Source: an uncultured Actinomycetes bacterium (GTDB lineage: Bacteria > Actinomycetota > Actinomycetes > S36-B12). Taken from it: a stretch of 9,758 nt of DNA. The position numbers and the translations under genes are program-made. Under the pieces are notes generated by a model that did not search any database, had not been told where the DNA came from, and was given only the letters and a program-made list of their open reading frames with translations. Below, piece after piece: positions 1 through 6,906 of this stretch (its first letter is position 1; each line of letters begins with the position of its first letter). The DNA is taken from the NCBI GenBank assembly GCA_913061025.1, contig CAJXUJ010000035.1, positions 1 to 9,758 on the forward strand. Reading direction: 5' to 3'.

Positions 1-1
1 A

Positions 2-709
2 TTCACGACCGGGGCGGCACCTGCGCAGCCGTACTTCCTCACCGACGAGCCTGCCGATCGCGCAGGCTTTGAGCCCGAGCTCGCGTACGCTCTCGCGGCT
101 GAACTCGGCTTCCGACCGCAGGAAGTCACCTGGGAAATCGTTCCAGCGCAGGACGTTCTCACCGGCACATTTGTGGACTACGACGTCGCCATCGGCGGAT
201 ACGTGGCTCGACCGGATGAGTACCCGGCCATCGCCTACTCGACTCCTTACCTTGAGACCGCAACCGTGCTCGACGTCAACAACGACAATGTGCGGAGGGC
301 GCTGTTGGGCGTGGCCGGTGATGACGTCCCGGTGGCGTCGACACTGCGATTTGCTGCACCGGTGCAGGGCATCGGTCGGCCCTGGCTGATCGGCCAAGGG
401 TGGATCCCCGACGGCGGTGGACTAGCACTGTGGGCGAACGGGGGAGACGAAATGGAACTCGCGCGCACCTCGACCGACGCCCGGCTCATCGACGAACCGA
501 CCAGTGAATGGCTCACCTCCATCCGCGGGGTAGAGGTGACCAACGTGGCGGGCGTTTCCCCGCCCGAAATCGAGTACTCGATGGCCATGGTCGCGGGTAA
601 TCCGTTGGCATCGTGTGTGGATAGAGCGCTCGCCGAATTGTCCGAAAACGGCGGCATTGAGCAGATTGCCGATCAATGGCTGGCGCCGGAGGCCTGGATC
701 GAGGAGTAG
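2..709 (+). CDS. Extracellular solute-binding protein family 3 (amino-acid ABC transporter type), 5' end cut by window
   Basis: The reading frame is open from the first bases of the window to TAG at 707-709, giving about 235 residues; the start codon and any signal peptide lie upstream. Family features are visible in order: the early GFEPELAYALAAELGF stretch typical of the first lobe, a DYDVAIGGY segment, then RPDEYPAIAYSTPYLE, matching the family's 'R..v.FS.PY' signature. The end resembles the usual C-terminal helix (ALAELSENGGIEQIADQWL). Such proteins sit outside the membrane, bind amino acids or similar small polar solutes, and pass them to an ABC permease. The permease and ATPase are not in the window and may lie upstream. 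The middle is divergent (a Gly/Trp-rich stretch near GRPWLIGQGWIPDGGG), so the ligand cannot be named. Family assignment is fairly secure; substrate is unknown. Confidence 0.8.
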   Translation, partial: FTTGAAPAQPYFLTDEPADRAGFEPELAYALAAELGFRPQEVTWEIVPAQDVLTGTFVDYDVAIGGYVARPDEYPAIAYSTPYLETATVLDVNNDNVRRALLGVAGDDVPVASTLRFAAPVQGIGRPWLIGQGWIPDGGGLALWANGGDEMELARTSTDARLIDEPTSEWLTSIRGVEVTNVAGVSPPEIEYSMAMVAGNPLASCVDRALAELSENGGIEQIADQWLAPEAWIEE

Positions 710-710
710 T

Positions 711-751
711 CGGGTCGGTCGCAGACCCGTGTTAGCACGGATTGACCGTGC
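711..751 (+). terminator. Two short hairpins just after the solute-binding protein gene
   Basis: Two perfect 6-bp stems follow the stop codon. CGGGTC (711-716) pairs with GACCCG (724-729), and GCACGG (735-740) pairs with CCGTGC (746-751) around an ATTGA loop. Neither has a T-run, so they could only be the U-tract-free stems proposed for actinobacteria. The rest of the 140-bp gap up to the next gene shows nothing clear apart from the Shine-Dalgarno sequence at its end. Confidence 0.35.
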
Positions 752-849
752 AGAATGCCCGCAACCTCCCCGGATCACGAGCCAAGAAGCCCTAACATCG
801 TCGCGGCACACGGGGAAACACCTCGGACGCCGACATCAGGAGGAAATGC

Positions 850-1425
850 ATGTCGAATAGTGAAACTGTCATCGTCGAGGAAAACCCCGACAGCATGATG
901 ACGGCCATCGGTCGCAACTGGTGGGTCCTGCTCTTCGCCGGAGTTCTGAGTTTGCTCGTCGGCATCGCGGCCCTCGCGTGGCCCGGCAAGACGATCCTGG
1001 TCGTTGCCATCGTCTTTGCGATCTGGCTGATCGTGTCGGGCATCTTCAGCATCGTCCGCGGTTTCGCATCGGGACTCACCGGTGGGATGCGCGCCTTGTT
1101 CATCATCACGGGAATCCTGTCGCTGGTTCTGGGTATCTTCGCGATTCGCGGTGAGTTCCAGGAGCTCTACATCCTGAGCCTGTTCATCGGTATCGGGTTC
1201 TTGTTCCGTGGTTTCTCCACCCTGTTTCTTGGTTTCGAGAGCAAGGAAGGCCGGGGTTGGAACATTTTCTTCGGCATCGTGATGCTGATCGGTGGCTTCA
1301 TCGTTCTGGTGTGGCCGGGAATCTCGCTCGTCACGCTCACCTGGGTCGTCGGTATCTGGCTGATCGTGATCGGCATCTACGAGATCATCGCTTCGTTCAG
1401 CGTCAAGTCCGCGATGAAGGCGTGA
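850..1425 (+). CDS. HdeD/DUF308 family integral membrane protein
   Basis: This 191-residue protein is almost entirely hydrophobic after a polar N-terminus of about 20 residues. Six membrane segments can be drawn at about 24-43, 49-68, 80-98, 105-124, 137-154 and 159-181. The short motif 'WPG' occurs after the first segment (residues 44-46) and again after the fifth (155-157). This reflects the internal duplication typical of DUF308 proteins such as E. coli HdeD, which is linked to acid resistance at high cell density. The biochemical role of actinobacterial members is unknown. The start is well supported: AGGAGG at 838-843 lies six bases before the ATG. The gene seems to be its own transcription unit, with hairpins on both sides and a strong terminator downstream. 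Family assignment is confident; a stress role is inference from the family name only. Confidence 0.85.
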   Translation: MSNSETVIVEENPDSMMTAIGRNWWVLLFAGVLSLLVGIAALAWPGKTILVVAIVFAIWLIVSGIFSIVRGFASGLTGGMRALFIITGILSLVLGIFAIRGEFQELYILSLFIGIGFLFRGFSTLFLGFESKEGRGWNIFFGIVMLIGGFIVLVWPGISLVTLTWVVGIWLIVIGIYEIIASFSVKSAMKA

Positions 1426-1445
1426 CGCTGATCCGAGCACTGAGT

Positions 1446-1488
1446 CGCACGCATGCCGTGCGCTACTGACAGACCGGTCCGAGACCGG
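1446..1488 (+). repeat. Two small inverted repeats ahead of the terminator
   Basis: CGCACG (1446-1451) pairs with CGTGCG (1457-1462), and CCGGTC (1474-1479) pairs with GACCGG (1483-1488) around a 3-base loop. They lie between the HdeD stop codon and the strong terminator hairpin at 1491, making three stems in a row. They may help termination or protect the 3' end of the message; this is inference. Confidence 0.4.
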
Positions 1489-1490
1489 AC

Positions 1491-1535
1491 AGCGAGGGGT
1501 GGGCTTGAAGCCCACCCCTCGCTTCTTTCTTTTCC
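1491..1535 (+). terminator. Strong Rho-independent terminator after the HdeD-like gene
   Basis: A perfect 14-bp stem is seen: 1491-1504 pairs with 1510-1523 around the loop TTGAA. The pyrimidine-rich tract TCTTTCTTTTCC (1524-1535) follows, as expected for an intrinsic terminator acting on the plus strand. It lies 66 bases after the HdeD-like stop codon and only 18 bases before the next start codon, so the regulator downstream needs its own promoter very close by. Confidence 0.85.
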
Positions 1536-1553
1536 GCATGGTTTGCTGACGAC

Positions 1554-2201
1554 ATGACAGCGGAGACCTCGCAGACCTTGGATCGGGGCCTTCGCGTACT
1601 CGAGGTTGTAGCCGAATCGAGTGAGGGCTTGACGATCACCGAACTCGCCAATCGGCTAGGTATCGGGCGTACCGTCGTTTACCGACTCGTCGTCACCCTG
1701 GAACAGCACGCCCTCATCCGTCGAGGCTCAGACAACCGATGCCGGCTTGGCCTCGGAGTCCTGGCCATGGGCCGCCAGTTGCAGCCGGTGGTGCGCGATG
1801 CTGCGTTCCCGGCTCTTCGACTCCTCGCCGATGCCGTCGGATGCACGGCGTATCTGTCTTTGGTGGATGGACCTGAGTCGGTTGCCGCCCTCGTCGCCGA
1901 GCCGAGCAGATCCGACATGCATGTCACGTATCGGGTGGGGAGCCGCAGTCCACTCGAGTCAGCCGCCGCCGGGCGCGCAATCCTGGCTGCCCGGACGTCG
2001 GGTTCGCGTCTGCTGGACCCTCCGTGGGTGGTAGCGAGCGAGGACGGTGCGCCCGGTGTGTTCGGGCTCGCAGTACCGGTGCTCGGAGTTCCCGGTTTGG
2101 AGGCGAGCGTGGGCGTGGTGTCCTTTCGGGAATTCGACGAGTCGGATATCGGCCCCCGGGTCGCCCGCGCGGCAACTGATATCAGCCGGGTGCTGCGCTG
2201 A
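1554..2201 (+). CDS. IclR-type transcriptional regulator (short)
   Basis: This 215-residue protein opens with the IclR signature (QTLDRGLRVLEVVAE). A winged helix-turn-helix follows at about residues 24-57, with ITELANRLGIGRTVVYRLV as the DNA-reading part. The C-terminal effector domain can be followed through AFPALRLLADAVG, VTYRVGSRSPLESAAAGRAIL and the late FGLAVPVLG...LEASVGVVSF strand pair. Family members usually have about 250 residues. The missing part lies between the 'GRAILAA' helix and the last strands, where the usual long helical stretch is replaced by a short Pro/Trp-containing linker (LLDPPWVVASEDG). The ligand pocket may therefore be reduced. IclR proteins bind promoter DNA as dimers or tetramers and respond to small aromatic or organic acids. 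No catabolic genes flank this one, so its target is unknown. No Shine-Dalgarno is evident; the start rests on alignment to the family N-terminus. Confidence 0.85.
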   Translation: MTAETSQTLDRGLRVLEVVAESSEGLTITELANRLGIGRTVVYRLVVTLEQHALIRRGSDNRCRLGLGVLAMGRQLQPVVRDAAFPALRLLADAVGCTAYLSLVDGPESVAALVAEPSRSDMHVTYRVGSRSPLESAAAGRAILAARTSGSRLLDPPWVVASEDGAPGVFGLAVPVLGVPGLEASVGVVSFREFDESDIGPRVARAATDISRVLR

Positions 2202-2219
2202 CGTACTAGCTAGACATAC

Positions 2220-2236
2220 GAGCGCGACCAGCGCTC
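2220..2236. repeat. Inverted repeat between the IclR-type gene and the hydrolase gene
   Basis: GAGCGC (2220-2225) and GCGCTC (2231-2236) form a perfect 6-bp inverted repeat with a 5-base centre. It lies 18 bases after the regulator's stop codon and about 40 bases before the hydrolase start. It could be a weak terminator stem (no T-run follows) or an operator. Confidence 0.35.
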
Positions 2237-2272
2237 AGACACTCCCGCCATACCCCGGGTTCGGTTTCCGCC

Positions 2273-2278
2273 TAGGCA
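2273..2278 (+). promoter_or_regulatory. Possible -10 box of the glycoside hydrolase gene
   Basis: TAGGCA resembles the actinobacterial -10 element (compare TAGGCT upstream of mec and cysO in this window). If it is used, transcription would begin near 2285-2287. The ATG at 2280 would then lie upstream of the transcript, favouring translation from the in-frame ATG at 2298. No clear -35 was found. Confidence 0.35.
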
Positions 2279-2279
2279 G

Positions 2280-4136
2280 ATGACGCAGAATGCTGGGATG
2301 CGTCGCCTTCCCCTTTCGCTCCTGACGGTCACCGCCCTTGTCGCCGGGCTGCTCGTGGGCCAGGTGGACAGGGCTCCCGTTGCTCAGGCGAATACGCCGG
2401 ATCGGGTGATCAGCGGATGGATGCCCTATTGGATGACTTCTCCGGGACGTCCCACCGGTGTGGACAGCGCCGTGGCCAATGCGGATCTCTTCGAGGACGT
2501 CTCGCCCTTCTGGTACTCCGCCACCGCCCGCAAGGGCGGCGGTGTCCAGGTGAAGCTCAATCCGAACTTCACCAACGGCGAGGCGAACGTTGCGTGGGCG
2601 ATGGAGAGGCTGCGAGCTGCGGGGCTGGTAGTGATGCCGGCTATCGCGGATGCATCGGGCAAGGGTCGGATGGCCAAGACACTGGCGGACCCTGCGCTCC
2701 GTGGACAACACATCGCGGACCTTGTTGCCCTCGTGGTGAATAACGGATACGACGGTCTGGACCTGGACTACGAGAATTTCGCGTTCAGGGATGGGCGCGC
2801 GTCGTGGGATGCCACCCAACCGAATTGGACAGCGTTCGTTGCCGAACTGGGTGCCGCGTTGCACGCGCAGGGCAAGTTGCTGTCGGCGACGATCCCCGGT
2901 CCCTGCGATACGCGCAATAGATGCGGCGACCGCAACGGCTACTGGGTCTACAACCTTCCCGGGATCGCCCCGCACGTCGATCGAATCCGGATCATGGCCT
3001 ACGACTACACGGTCAACTCGGTCGGTCCGATCGCGCCGATGGATTGGGTGCGAGCGATCGTGGAGCACTCGGTCACCGTCATGGATCCCGCAAAGTTGCA
3101 GATTGGTGTTCCCACCTACGGACGTGCTCGAACCCGAACCAAAGCCGGTGGAGGCTATCGCCTCACCGGCGTGTGTCCGAGCAAGAACGGCTCCTCCGCT
3201 GAGCGCCGTGCCTACCGGTCGGCTACGTCAATGGCTGCCGTTACCGCGGCGGATATCCCCGAACTGCTGGCCACCTACGGATTGACCGACGCTGATGTGA
3301 CATGGGATCCGGTACGTCAGGAAAGCTCTTTCCGATACACCAAGCAGGTCGATTGGACCGATTCCTCGGGGAACCGGCAGACCTGTAACGCCAAGCGACA
3401 GGTGAACTTCGTCGGTCCCGACGGTGTACTGGCTCGCACTCAACTCGTCGGACAGTACGGCCTCAACGGTGCGGCGCTCTGGACGGTAGGAGGCGAGAAC
3501 CCGGCCCAGTGGGCGGCTATTCGCAGTTACGCGCAGTCGCTGGCTCCTGCCGAGGCCGTCGTTTCGATCGACGCAACGCCTGTCGTTGTCACCGGGCAGC
3601 CGACATCGGTCGCCGGCGGGGTGACCTTCAATGGCACGGCCGTTGCCGATGTTCCGGTAACCCTGGAGTTCCAGCCCGCAGGTAGTGAAGACTGGCAAGC
3701 GCTGCAGGTGGCGAACTCCGGCGCCGACGGAGCTGTTGCATTCCAGATCGTTCTTCCCAGCTCAGGACGAGTTCGGCTTACCGTGCCGGAAAACGGCGCG
3801 ATGGCGGCGTCGCAGAGCGGAGCATTCGACGTTGCAGTGGGTGCCACGGTGAGCGCTCGGGCCAAGACAAAGAAGGTTGGCCCGAGGGACCGGATTCGAG
3901 TGCGCGCCATCGTTCGCCCCGCTCAGGCGAACCAGAAGGTGATCTTGCAGGTGCTCAAGAACGGAACGTGGCGCAAGGTGAAGGGCGCTCGCACCAATGC
4001 CAAGGGTCGAGTAACCATCAAGGCGACGGCTCAGAAGGCGAAGAAGCGTTGGACCTACAGGGTCATCTCGCGAGGAACCGGCGGCATCGCGCCGGGCATT
4101 TCGCAAGAGTTCACGATCCGGGTCAAGAAGCGCTAG
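2280..4136 (+). CDS. Secreted glycoside hydrolase family 18 protein with C-terminal beta-sandwich tail
   Basis: The protein has 618 residues from the ATG at 2280. An in-frame ATG at 2298 (residue 7) gives a more typical signal peptide beginning MRRL and may be the true start. The hydrophobic core spans about residues 11-26, followed by an Ala-x-Ala site at residues 35-37 (VAQA, then NTP). The GH18 barrel covers about 41-420. It carries the complete family motif DGLDLDYE at 158-165, so Glu165 is the predicted acid/base. Other family features are the early SGWMPYWM strand, the MAYDYTVNSVGPIAPMDW segment and a late GAALWTVGGEN strand. Two beta-rich, Ig-like repeats follow (about 430-520 and 520-618); the last is very rich in Lys and Arg. 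GH18 enzymes cut beta-1,4-linked N-acetylglucosamine polymers such as chitin, and some act on peptidoglycan. The overall form resembles bacterial cell-wall or cortex-lytic GH18 proteins. Substrate is not determined by the sequence. The stop codon overlaps that of the opposing gene. Confidence 0.85.
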   Translation: MTQNAGMRRLPLSLLTVTALVAGLLVGQVDRAPVAQANTPDRVISGWMPYWMTSPGRPTGVDSAVANADLFEDVSPFWYSATARKGGGVQVKLNPNFTNGEANVAWAMERLRAAGLVVMPAIADASGKGRMAKTLADPALRGQHIADLVALVVNNGYDGLDLDYENFAFRDGRASWDATQPNWTAFVAELGAALHAQGKLLSATIPGPCDTRNRCGDRNGYWVYNLPGIAPHVDRIRIMAYDYTVNSVGPIAPMDWVRAIVEHSVTVMDPAKLQIGVPTYGRARTRTKAGGGYRLTGVCPSKNGSSAERRAYRSATSMAAVTAADIPELLATYGLTDADVTWDPVRQESSFRYTKQVDWTDSSGNRQTCNAKRQVNFVGPDGVLARTQLVGQYGLNGAALWTVGGENPAQWAAIRSYAQSLAPAEAVVSIDATPVVVTGQPTSVAGGVTFNGTAVADVPVTLEFQPAGSEDWQALQVANSGADGAVAFQIVLPSSGRVRLTVPENGAMAASQSGAFDVAVGATVSARAKTKKVGPRDRIRVRAIVRPAQANQKVILQVLKNGTWRKVKGARTNAKGRVTIKATAQKAKKRWTYRVISRGTGGIAPGISQEFTIRVKKR

Positions 4137-5881
4137 GAACGCGCTACCTCGAACCAGCGCAGCGTCTCGAAGTCCGGTGTAGCTCCCGGGAAGGCATCGG
4201 CGAGTTCGGGCTCCCCGAGGGAGTCCAGTAGTTCGCATGCGTACGACAGATACTCGGTGAGGGCACTCTCGGGCGCACGGTCGTGGTGGATCGGATACGT
4301 GAGTCGACCATCGTCGTCGTAGTTCAGTTGGTCTAGTCGGAGAGGTGGCTCAATCGGGCCGTCGCGATGCTGCCACAAGCCCGAGGTCGCATCGAACGAA
4401 TACAGCGGCAAGAGTCGGTGGCCGTATTCCGCAGTGAGGTGAACGGCTTCGACCAGGTACCGAAAGACCGGCTCGGAGATGAAGTAGTTGAAGTTGATGC
4501 GCGTCCACCCCGGCTTGATTCCCTCACAGCCCTGGCTGATCTCCCGTTCGAATTCGTGCGAGCGCTCGACATCAATGCCCAGGAGTCGGTGGCCGTAGGG
4601 TCCGGCGCAGGAACAGCCGCCCCGAGATTGGATGCCGAACAGATCGTTGAGGATCGCGACGATGAAGTTGTGGTGCAGGTACCGACCACCGGGTCGGCGA
4701 ACCACGAAGCTCGTTATCGACAACCGCTCCGCTTCGGTATTGCCGAGGACTTCCAGGGCCGGATTCTCGTTCCAACTGGTGATGGCGCGGCGAACGAAAT
4801 CCTCTTCGCGCGCGCGGATCAGATCGACGCCCACTGCATCCTTCAGATCAAAGACCAGCCCCGCGCGGATCGACTCGATGATCGCTGGGGTTCCCCCTTC
4901 TTCACGATGCTCGGGATCGGCGAGGTAAACGTGTTCCTGCGGGTTGACGTAGGCGACGGTCCCTCCACCCACCACATCGGGAACCGAGTTGGCGGCGAGC
5001 TCGCGTCGCAGCAGCAGCACTCCCGGTGTCCCGGGACCTCCGATGAACTTGTGTGGCGAAAGGAATACGGCGTCCTTGTAGGAAAGGGGATGCTCGGTAC
5101 AGCGAGGCTGCATGTCGATGTCAACGTACGGTCCGCACGCGGCGTAGTCCCAAAAAGCAAGAGCTCCGTGTTCGTGCAGCAACGTGCTGATGGCATGGGT
5201 GTCTGTCACGATGCCGGTCACATTGCTCGCTGCGCTGAAGGAGCCGATTCGCAGCGGACGATCCGCGAACTCCTCGAGGCGTTGGCTCAGGATCCCAACA
5301 TCGAGATGTCCATCCGCGTCTTCGGGGATCGCAACCACATCGGCGATCGATTCGCGCCAGGGGAGCTCGTTGCTGTGGTGCTCGTACGGCCCGATGAATA
5401 CCACCGGCCGTTCGTCCGCGGGGATGTGATCACTCAGGTGGTACCGCGCATCCAAATCCGCGGGGATCCGAAGGTTCAGCAGGCCGATCATCTTGTTGAC
5501 GGCTGCCGTCGACCCCGAGCCGCAGAAGACCAGACACGTATCGTCGTCGGCGTTGACCGCCTTCTTGATCCGTGCTCGAGCATCCTCGCGCAGACGCGTC
5601 GTCTGCAAGCCCGTGCCGCTGGATTCGGTATGGGTATTGGCGTACCTGGGGAGGACTTCGTCCCGAATGAAATCCTCGATGAACGACAAGGCTCGACCGG
5701 ACGCGGTGTAGTCCGCATATGTGACGCGCCGAGCGCCGAACGGCCCCCACATCACCTGGTCATCGCCGATGACCGACTCCCGGATGCGATCGAGGATCGG
5801 GCGCTCGGGGAGGTCGGCCCGGGGTGCGGGCAGTGGATAGCGCTCGAGGTTTTTCGTCGATCGGCAGGCACGCTCGTCCAT
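4133..5881 (-). CDS. Class V aminotransferase-fold PLP enzyme, cysteine-desulfurase-like, with extended C-terminus
   Basis: This 582-residue protein has the class V (SufS/CsdA-like) fold. The predicted PLP lysine is Lys278 in SPHKF. Asp245 (FWDYAACGPYVDID) should contact the pyridine nitrogen, and His168 (PYEHHSNELPW) fits the ring-stacking position. Near residue 420, SRGGCSCAGP aligns with the SufS loop RTGHHCAMP. Cys425 then falls on the persulfide cysteine of SufS, with a second cysteine two residues before it. SufS has about 400 residues; here about 150 more follow this loop, up to a Trp/Tyr-rich end of unknown role. Sulfur release from cysteine is therefore a reasonable guess, but a different elimination or transfer reaction is possible. 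The ATG at 5881 is chosen because a longer frame would run into clpS, and because a -10-like TACCCT lies six bases upstream, implying leaderless translation. The gene is divergent from clpS and convergent with the hydrolase. Confidence 0.8.
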   Translation of the reverse strand: MDERACRSTKNLERYPLPAPRADLPERPILDRIRESVIGDDQVMWGPFGARRVTYADYTASGRALSFIEDFIRDEVLPRYANTHTESSGTGLQTTRLREDARARIKKAVNADDDTCLVFCGSGSTAAVNKMIGLLNLRIPADLDARYHLSDHIPADERPVVFIGPYEHHSNELPWRESIADVVAIPEDADGHLDVGILSQRLEEFADRPLRIGSFSAASNVTGIVTDTHAISTLLHEHGALAFWDYAACGPYVDIDMQPRCTEHPLSYKDAVFLSPHKFIGGPGTPGVLLLRRELAANSVPDVVGGGTVAYVNPQEHVYLADPEHREEGGTPAIIESIRAGLVFDLKDAVGVDLIRAREEDFVRRAITSWNENPALEVLGNTEAERLSITSFVVRRPGGRYLHHNFIVAILNDLFGIQSRGGCSCAGPYGHRLLGIDVERSHEFEREISQGCEGIKPGWTRINFNYFISEPVFRYLVEAVHLTAEYGHRLLPLYSFDATSGLWQHRDGPIEPPLRLDQLNYDDDGRLTYPIHHDRAPESALTEYLSYACELLDSLGEPELADAFPGATPDFETLRWFEVARS

Positions 5882-5887
5882 GCGCAC

Positions 5888-5893
5888 AGGGTA
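5888..5893 (-). promoter_or_regulatory. -10 box for leaderless aminotransferase transcript
   Basis: On the minus strand the hexamer TACCCT fits TANNNT and ends six bases before the ATG at 5881. A transcript initiated the usual distance downstream would begin at or next to the start codon. No convincing -35 was seen. Confidence 0.5.
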
Positions 5894-5924
5894 CGTCGGC
5901 GAGGTTCTCCGTGTGGGCCCCTGC

Positions 5925-5930
5925 GAGACT
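5925..5930 (+). promoter_or_regulatory. -10-like box for clpS
   Basis: GAGACT (one mismatch from TAGACT) ends six bases before the clpS ATG at 5937, and no Shine-Dalgarno precedes that ATG. This suggests leaderless expression. Its -35 region would overlap that of the divergent aminotransferase promoter. Confidence 0.4.
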
Positions 5931-5936
5931 TGCCCT

Positions 5937-6236
5937 ATGGCGTCGCTCTCCGTGCCGGTCGAAGCAGGGCCGCAAGAGCAACTCGAGGAAGTGGTGGAGA
6001 CCCAGAGGCCCTGGATCACCATCGTGTGGAACGACCCCATCAACCTCATGTCCTATGTCACGTACGTCTTCATGACCTACTTCCACTACTCGCGGGAGAA
6101 AGCGGAGAAACTCATGAACGACGTTCACCACGAGGGTCGAGCCGTGGTGTCGTCGGGCACCCGTGAGGAGATGGAACGAGACGTCAGCGCCATGCACTCC
6201 TACGGTCTGTGGGCCACTCTGCAGCGAGACGACTGA
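5937..6236 (+). CDS. clpS: ATP-dependent Clp protease adaptor ClpS
   Basis: ClpS binds proteins with destabilising N-terminal residues (N-degrons) and hands them to the ClpC/ClpA unfoldase for ClpP degradation in the cytoplasm. The 99-residue protein has a flexible N-terminus of about 22 residues and then the ClpS core. Residues equivalent to those that hold the N-degron in E. coli ClpS are present: Asn32 and Asp33 (WNDPINLM), Met38, and His64 (DVHHEGRA). The helix YVFMTYFHYSREKAEKLM and the late strand GLWATLQRD also fit. The ATG at 5937 is preferred over an in-frame ATG at 5880, because the longer form adds an unrelated tail and would overlap the divergent promoter. The DUF2017 gene follows after 12 bases and is probably cotranscribed, the same pairing as Rv1331-Rv1332 of M. 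tuberculosis. Confidence 0.95.
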   Translation: MASLSVPVEAGPQEQLEEVVETQRPWITIVWNDPINLMSYVTYVFMTYFHYSREKAEKLMNDVHHEGRAVVSSGTREEMERDVSAMHSYGLWATLQRDD

Positions 6237-6248
6237 CGAGGTTTATTG

Positions 6249-6836
6249 ATGACCTACGGATTCCAGCGGACGGCGACGGGCCGGATCGTGCTGCGCGTGG
6301 ATCAGGTGGAGCGAGGCTTGCTCGGTTCGGTCGCGCGTCAGGTGATCGATCTCGTCAAACCCGAAGAGCCATCGGCCGACCAGGACCCGCTTGCCGCCCA
6401 ACTTGGATGGATCGAAGGGGACGTTCAGGTATCCGACGATCCAGCGGTCGCGCGACTTCTTCCGGACGCCTACGCCGATCCCGACGATGCCCGAGACTTC
6501 CGCCGCTTCACCGAGAACGATTTGCGGCAAGCCAAGGTCCAGCACGCGACAACGGTTATCGAGGAAATCGAACGTTCGGGCGAGAAGATCACCGTGGGAT
6601 CACCGGACAGTTGGCTGGGCACTTTGAACGATGCCCGTATCGCGATTGGCACCCGCATTCAGATCACCGAGGACAACCACGAAGAACTGTCCCATCTGCC
6701 GGAGGATGATCCTCGAGCCGGACTCTTCCATGTCTACGACTGGTTGACCTTCCTCCAGGAGTCCTTGGTCCGGTGCCTGGACCCTTCGCTTTACGGCTTT
6801 AGCGATGAGGACGCCCCGGTCGCCGAGGACGACTAG
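6249..6836 (+). CDS. DUF2017 family protein, partner of clpS
   Basis: This 195-residue soluble, acidic protein has no signal peptide or membrane segment. It matches the actinobacterial DUF2017 family (Rv1332-like) by position next to clpS and by its pattern: an N-terminal strand YGFQRTATGRIVLRV, the helix VERGLLGSVARQVIDLV, and a C-terminal DWLTFLQESLVRCLDPS helix before an acidic tail. The family function is not established; constant linkage to clpS suggests a role in Clp proteolysis or its control, which is inference. The ATG at 6249 has GAGG at 6238-6241, seven bases upstream. A TTG codon directly in front (6246) is an unlikely alternative. The gene ends 13 bases before a long hairpin and is convergent with the rhodopsin gene. 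Confidence 0.85.
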   Translation: MTYGFQRTATGRIVLRVDQVERGLLGSVARQVIDLVKPEEPSADQDPLAAQLGWIEGDVQVSDDPAVARLLPDAYADPDDARDFRRFTENDLRQAKVQHATTVIEEIERSGEKITVGSPDSWLGTLNDARIAIGTRIQITEDNHEELSHLPEDDPRAGLFHVYDWLTFLQESLVRCLDPSLYGFSDEDAPVAEDD

Positions 6837-6842
6837 CGAACA

Positions 6843-6890
6843 CAAAAAGAGGTGGCGGATCGGATGCCGGGAACATCCGATCCGCCACCT
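6843..6890 (-). terminator. 17-bp stem terminator for the rhodopsin gene, possibly shared with the DUF2017 gene
   Basis: A perfect 17-bp inverted repeat joins 6850-6866 to 6874-6890 around a 7-base loop. Read on the minus strand, the stem is followed by TCTTTTTGTG, a good U-tract, so this is an intrinsic terminator for the rhodopsin gene, whose stop codon lies 16 bases before it. On the plus strand the stem has no T-run, but it may still end or stabilise the clpS-DUF2017 message. Confidence 0.88.
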
Positions 6891-6906
6891 AGTAGCGGGT
6901 GAAGGG

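Noticed and set aside
775..1539. Minus-strand open frame opposite the HdeD-like gene
   Set aside because: The product is a low-complexity Asp/Glu/Arg/Gln-rich sequence mirroring hydrophobic codons on the other strand; it also crosses the terminator.
2235..3068. Minus-strand open frame opposite the glycoside hydrolase
   Set aside because: The Arg/His-rich product has no family features, while the plus strand carries a signal peptide and the GH18 motif.
5882..6049. Longer N-terminus for the aminotransferase
   Set aside because: The extra 56 residues overlap clpS in the opposite direction and are Ser/Thr/Gly-rich without family match; the ATG at 5881 has a -10 box six bases upstream.
4367..6166. 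Very long open frame on the plus strand opposite the aminotransferase
   Set aside because: It is fully antisense to a gene with clear PLP-enzyme motifs, has no recognisable domain, is Arg/Asp rich, and runs into clpS. Long antisense frames are common in high-GC DNA.
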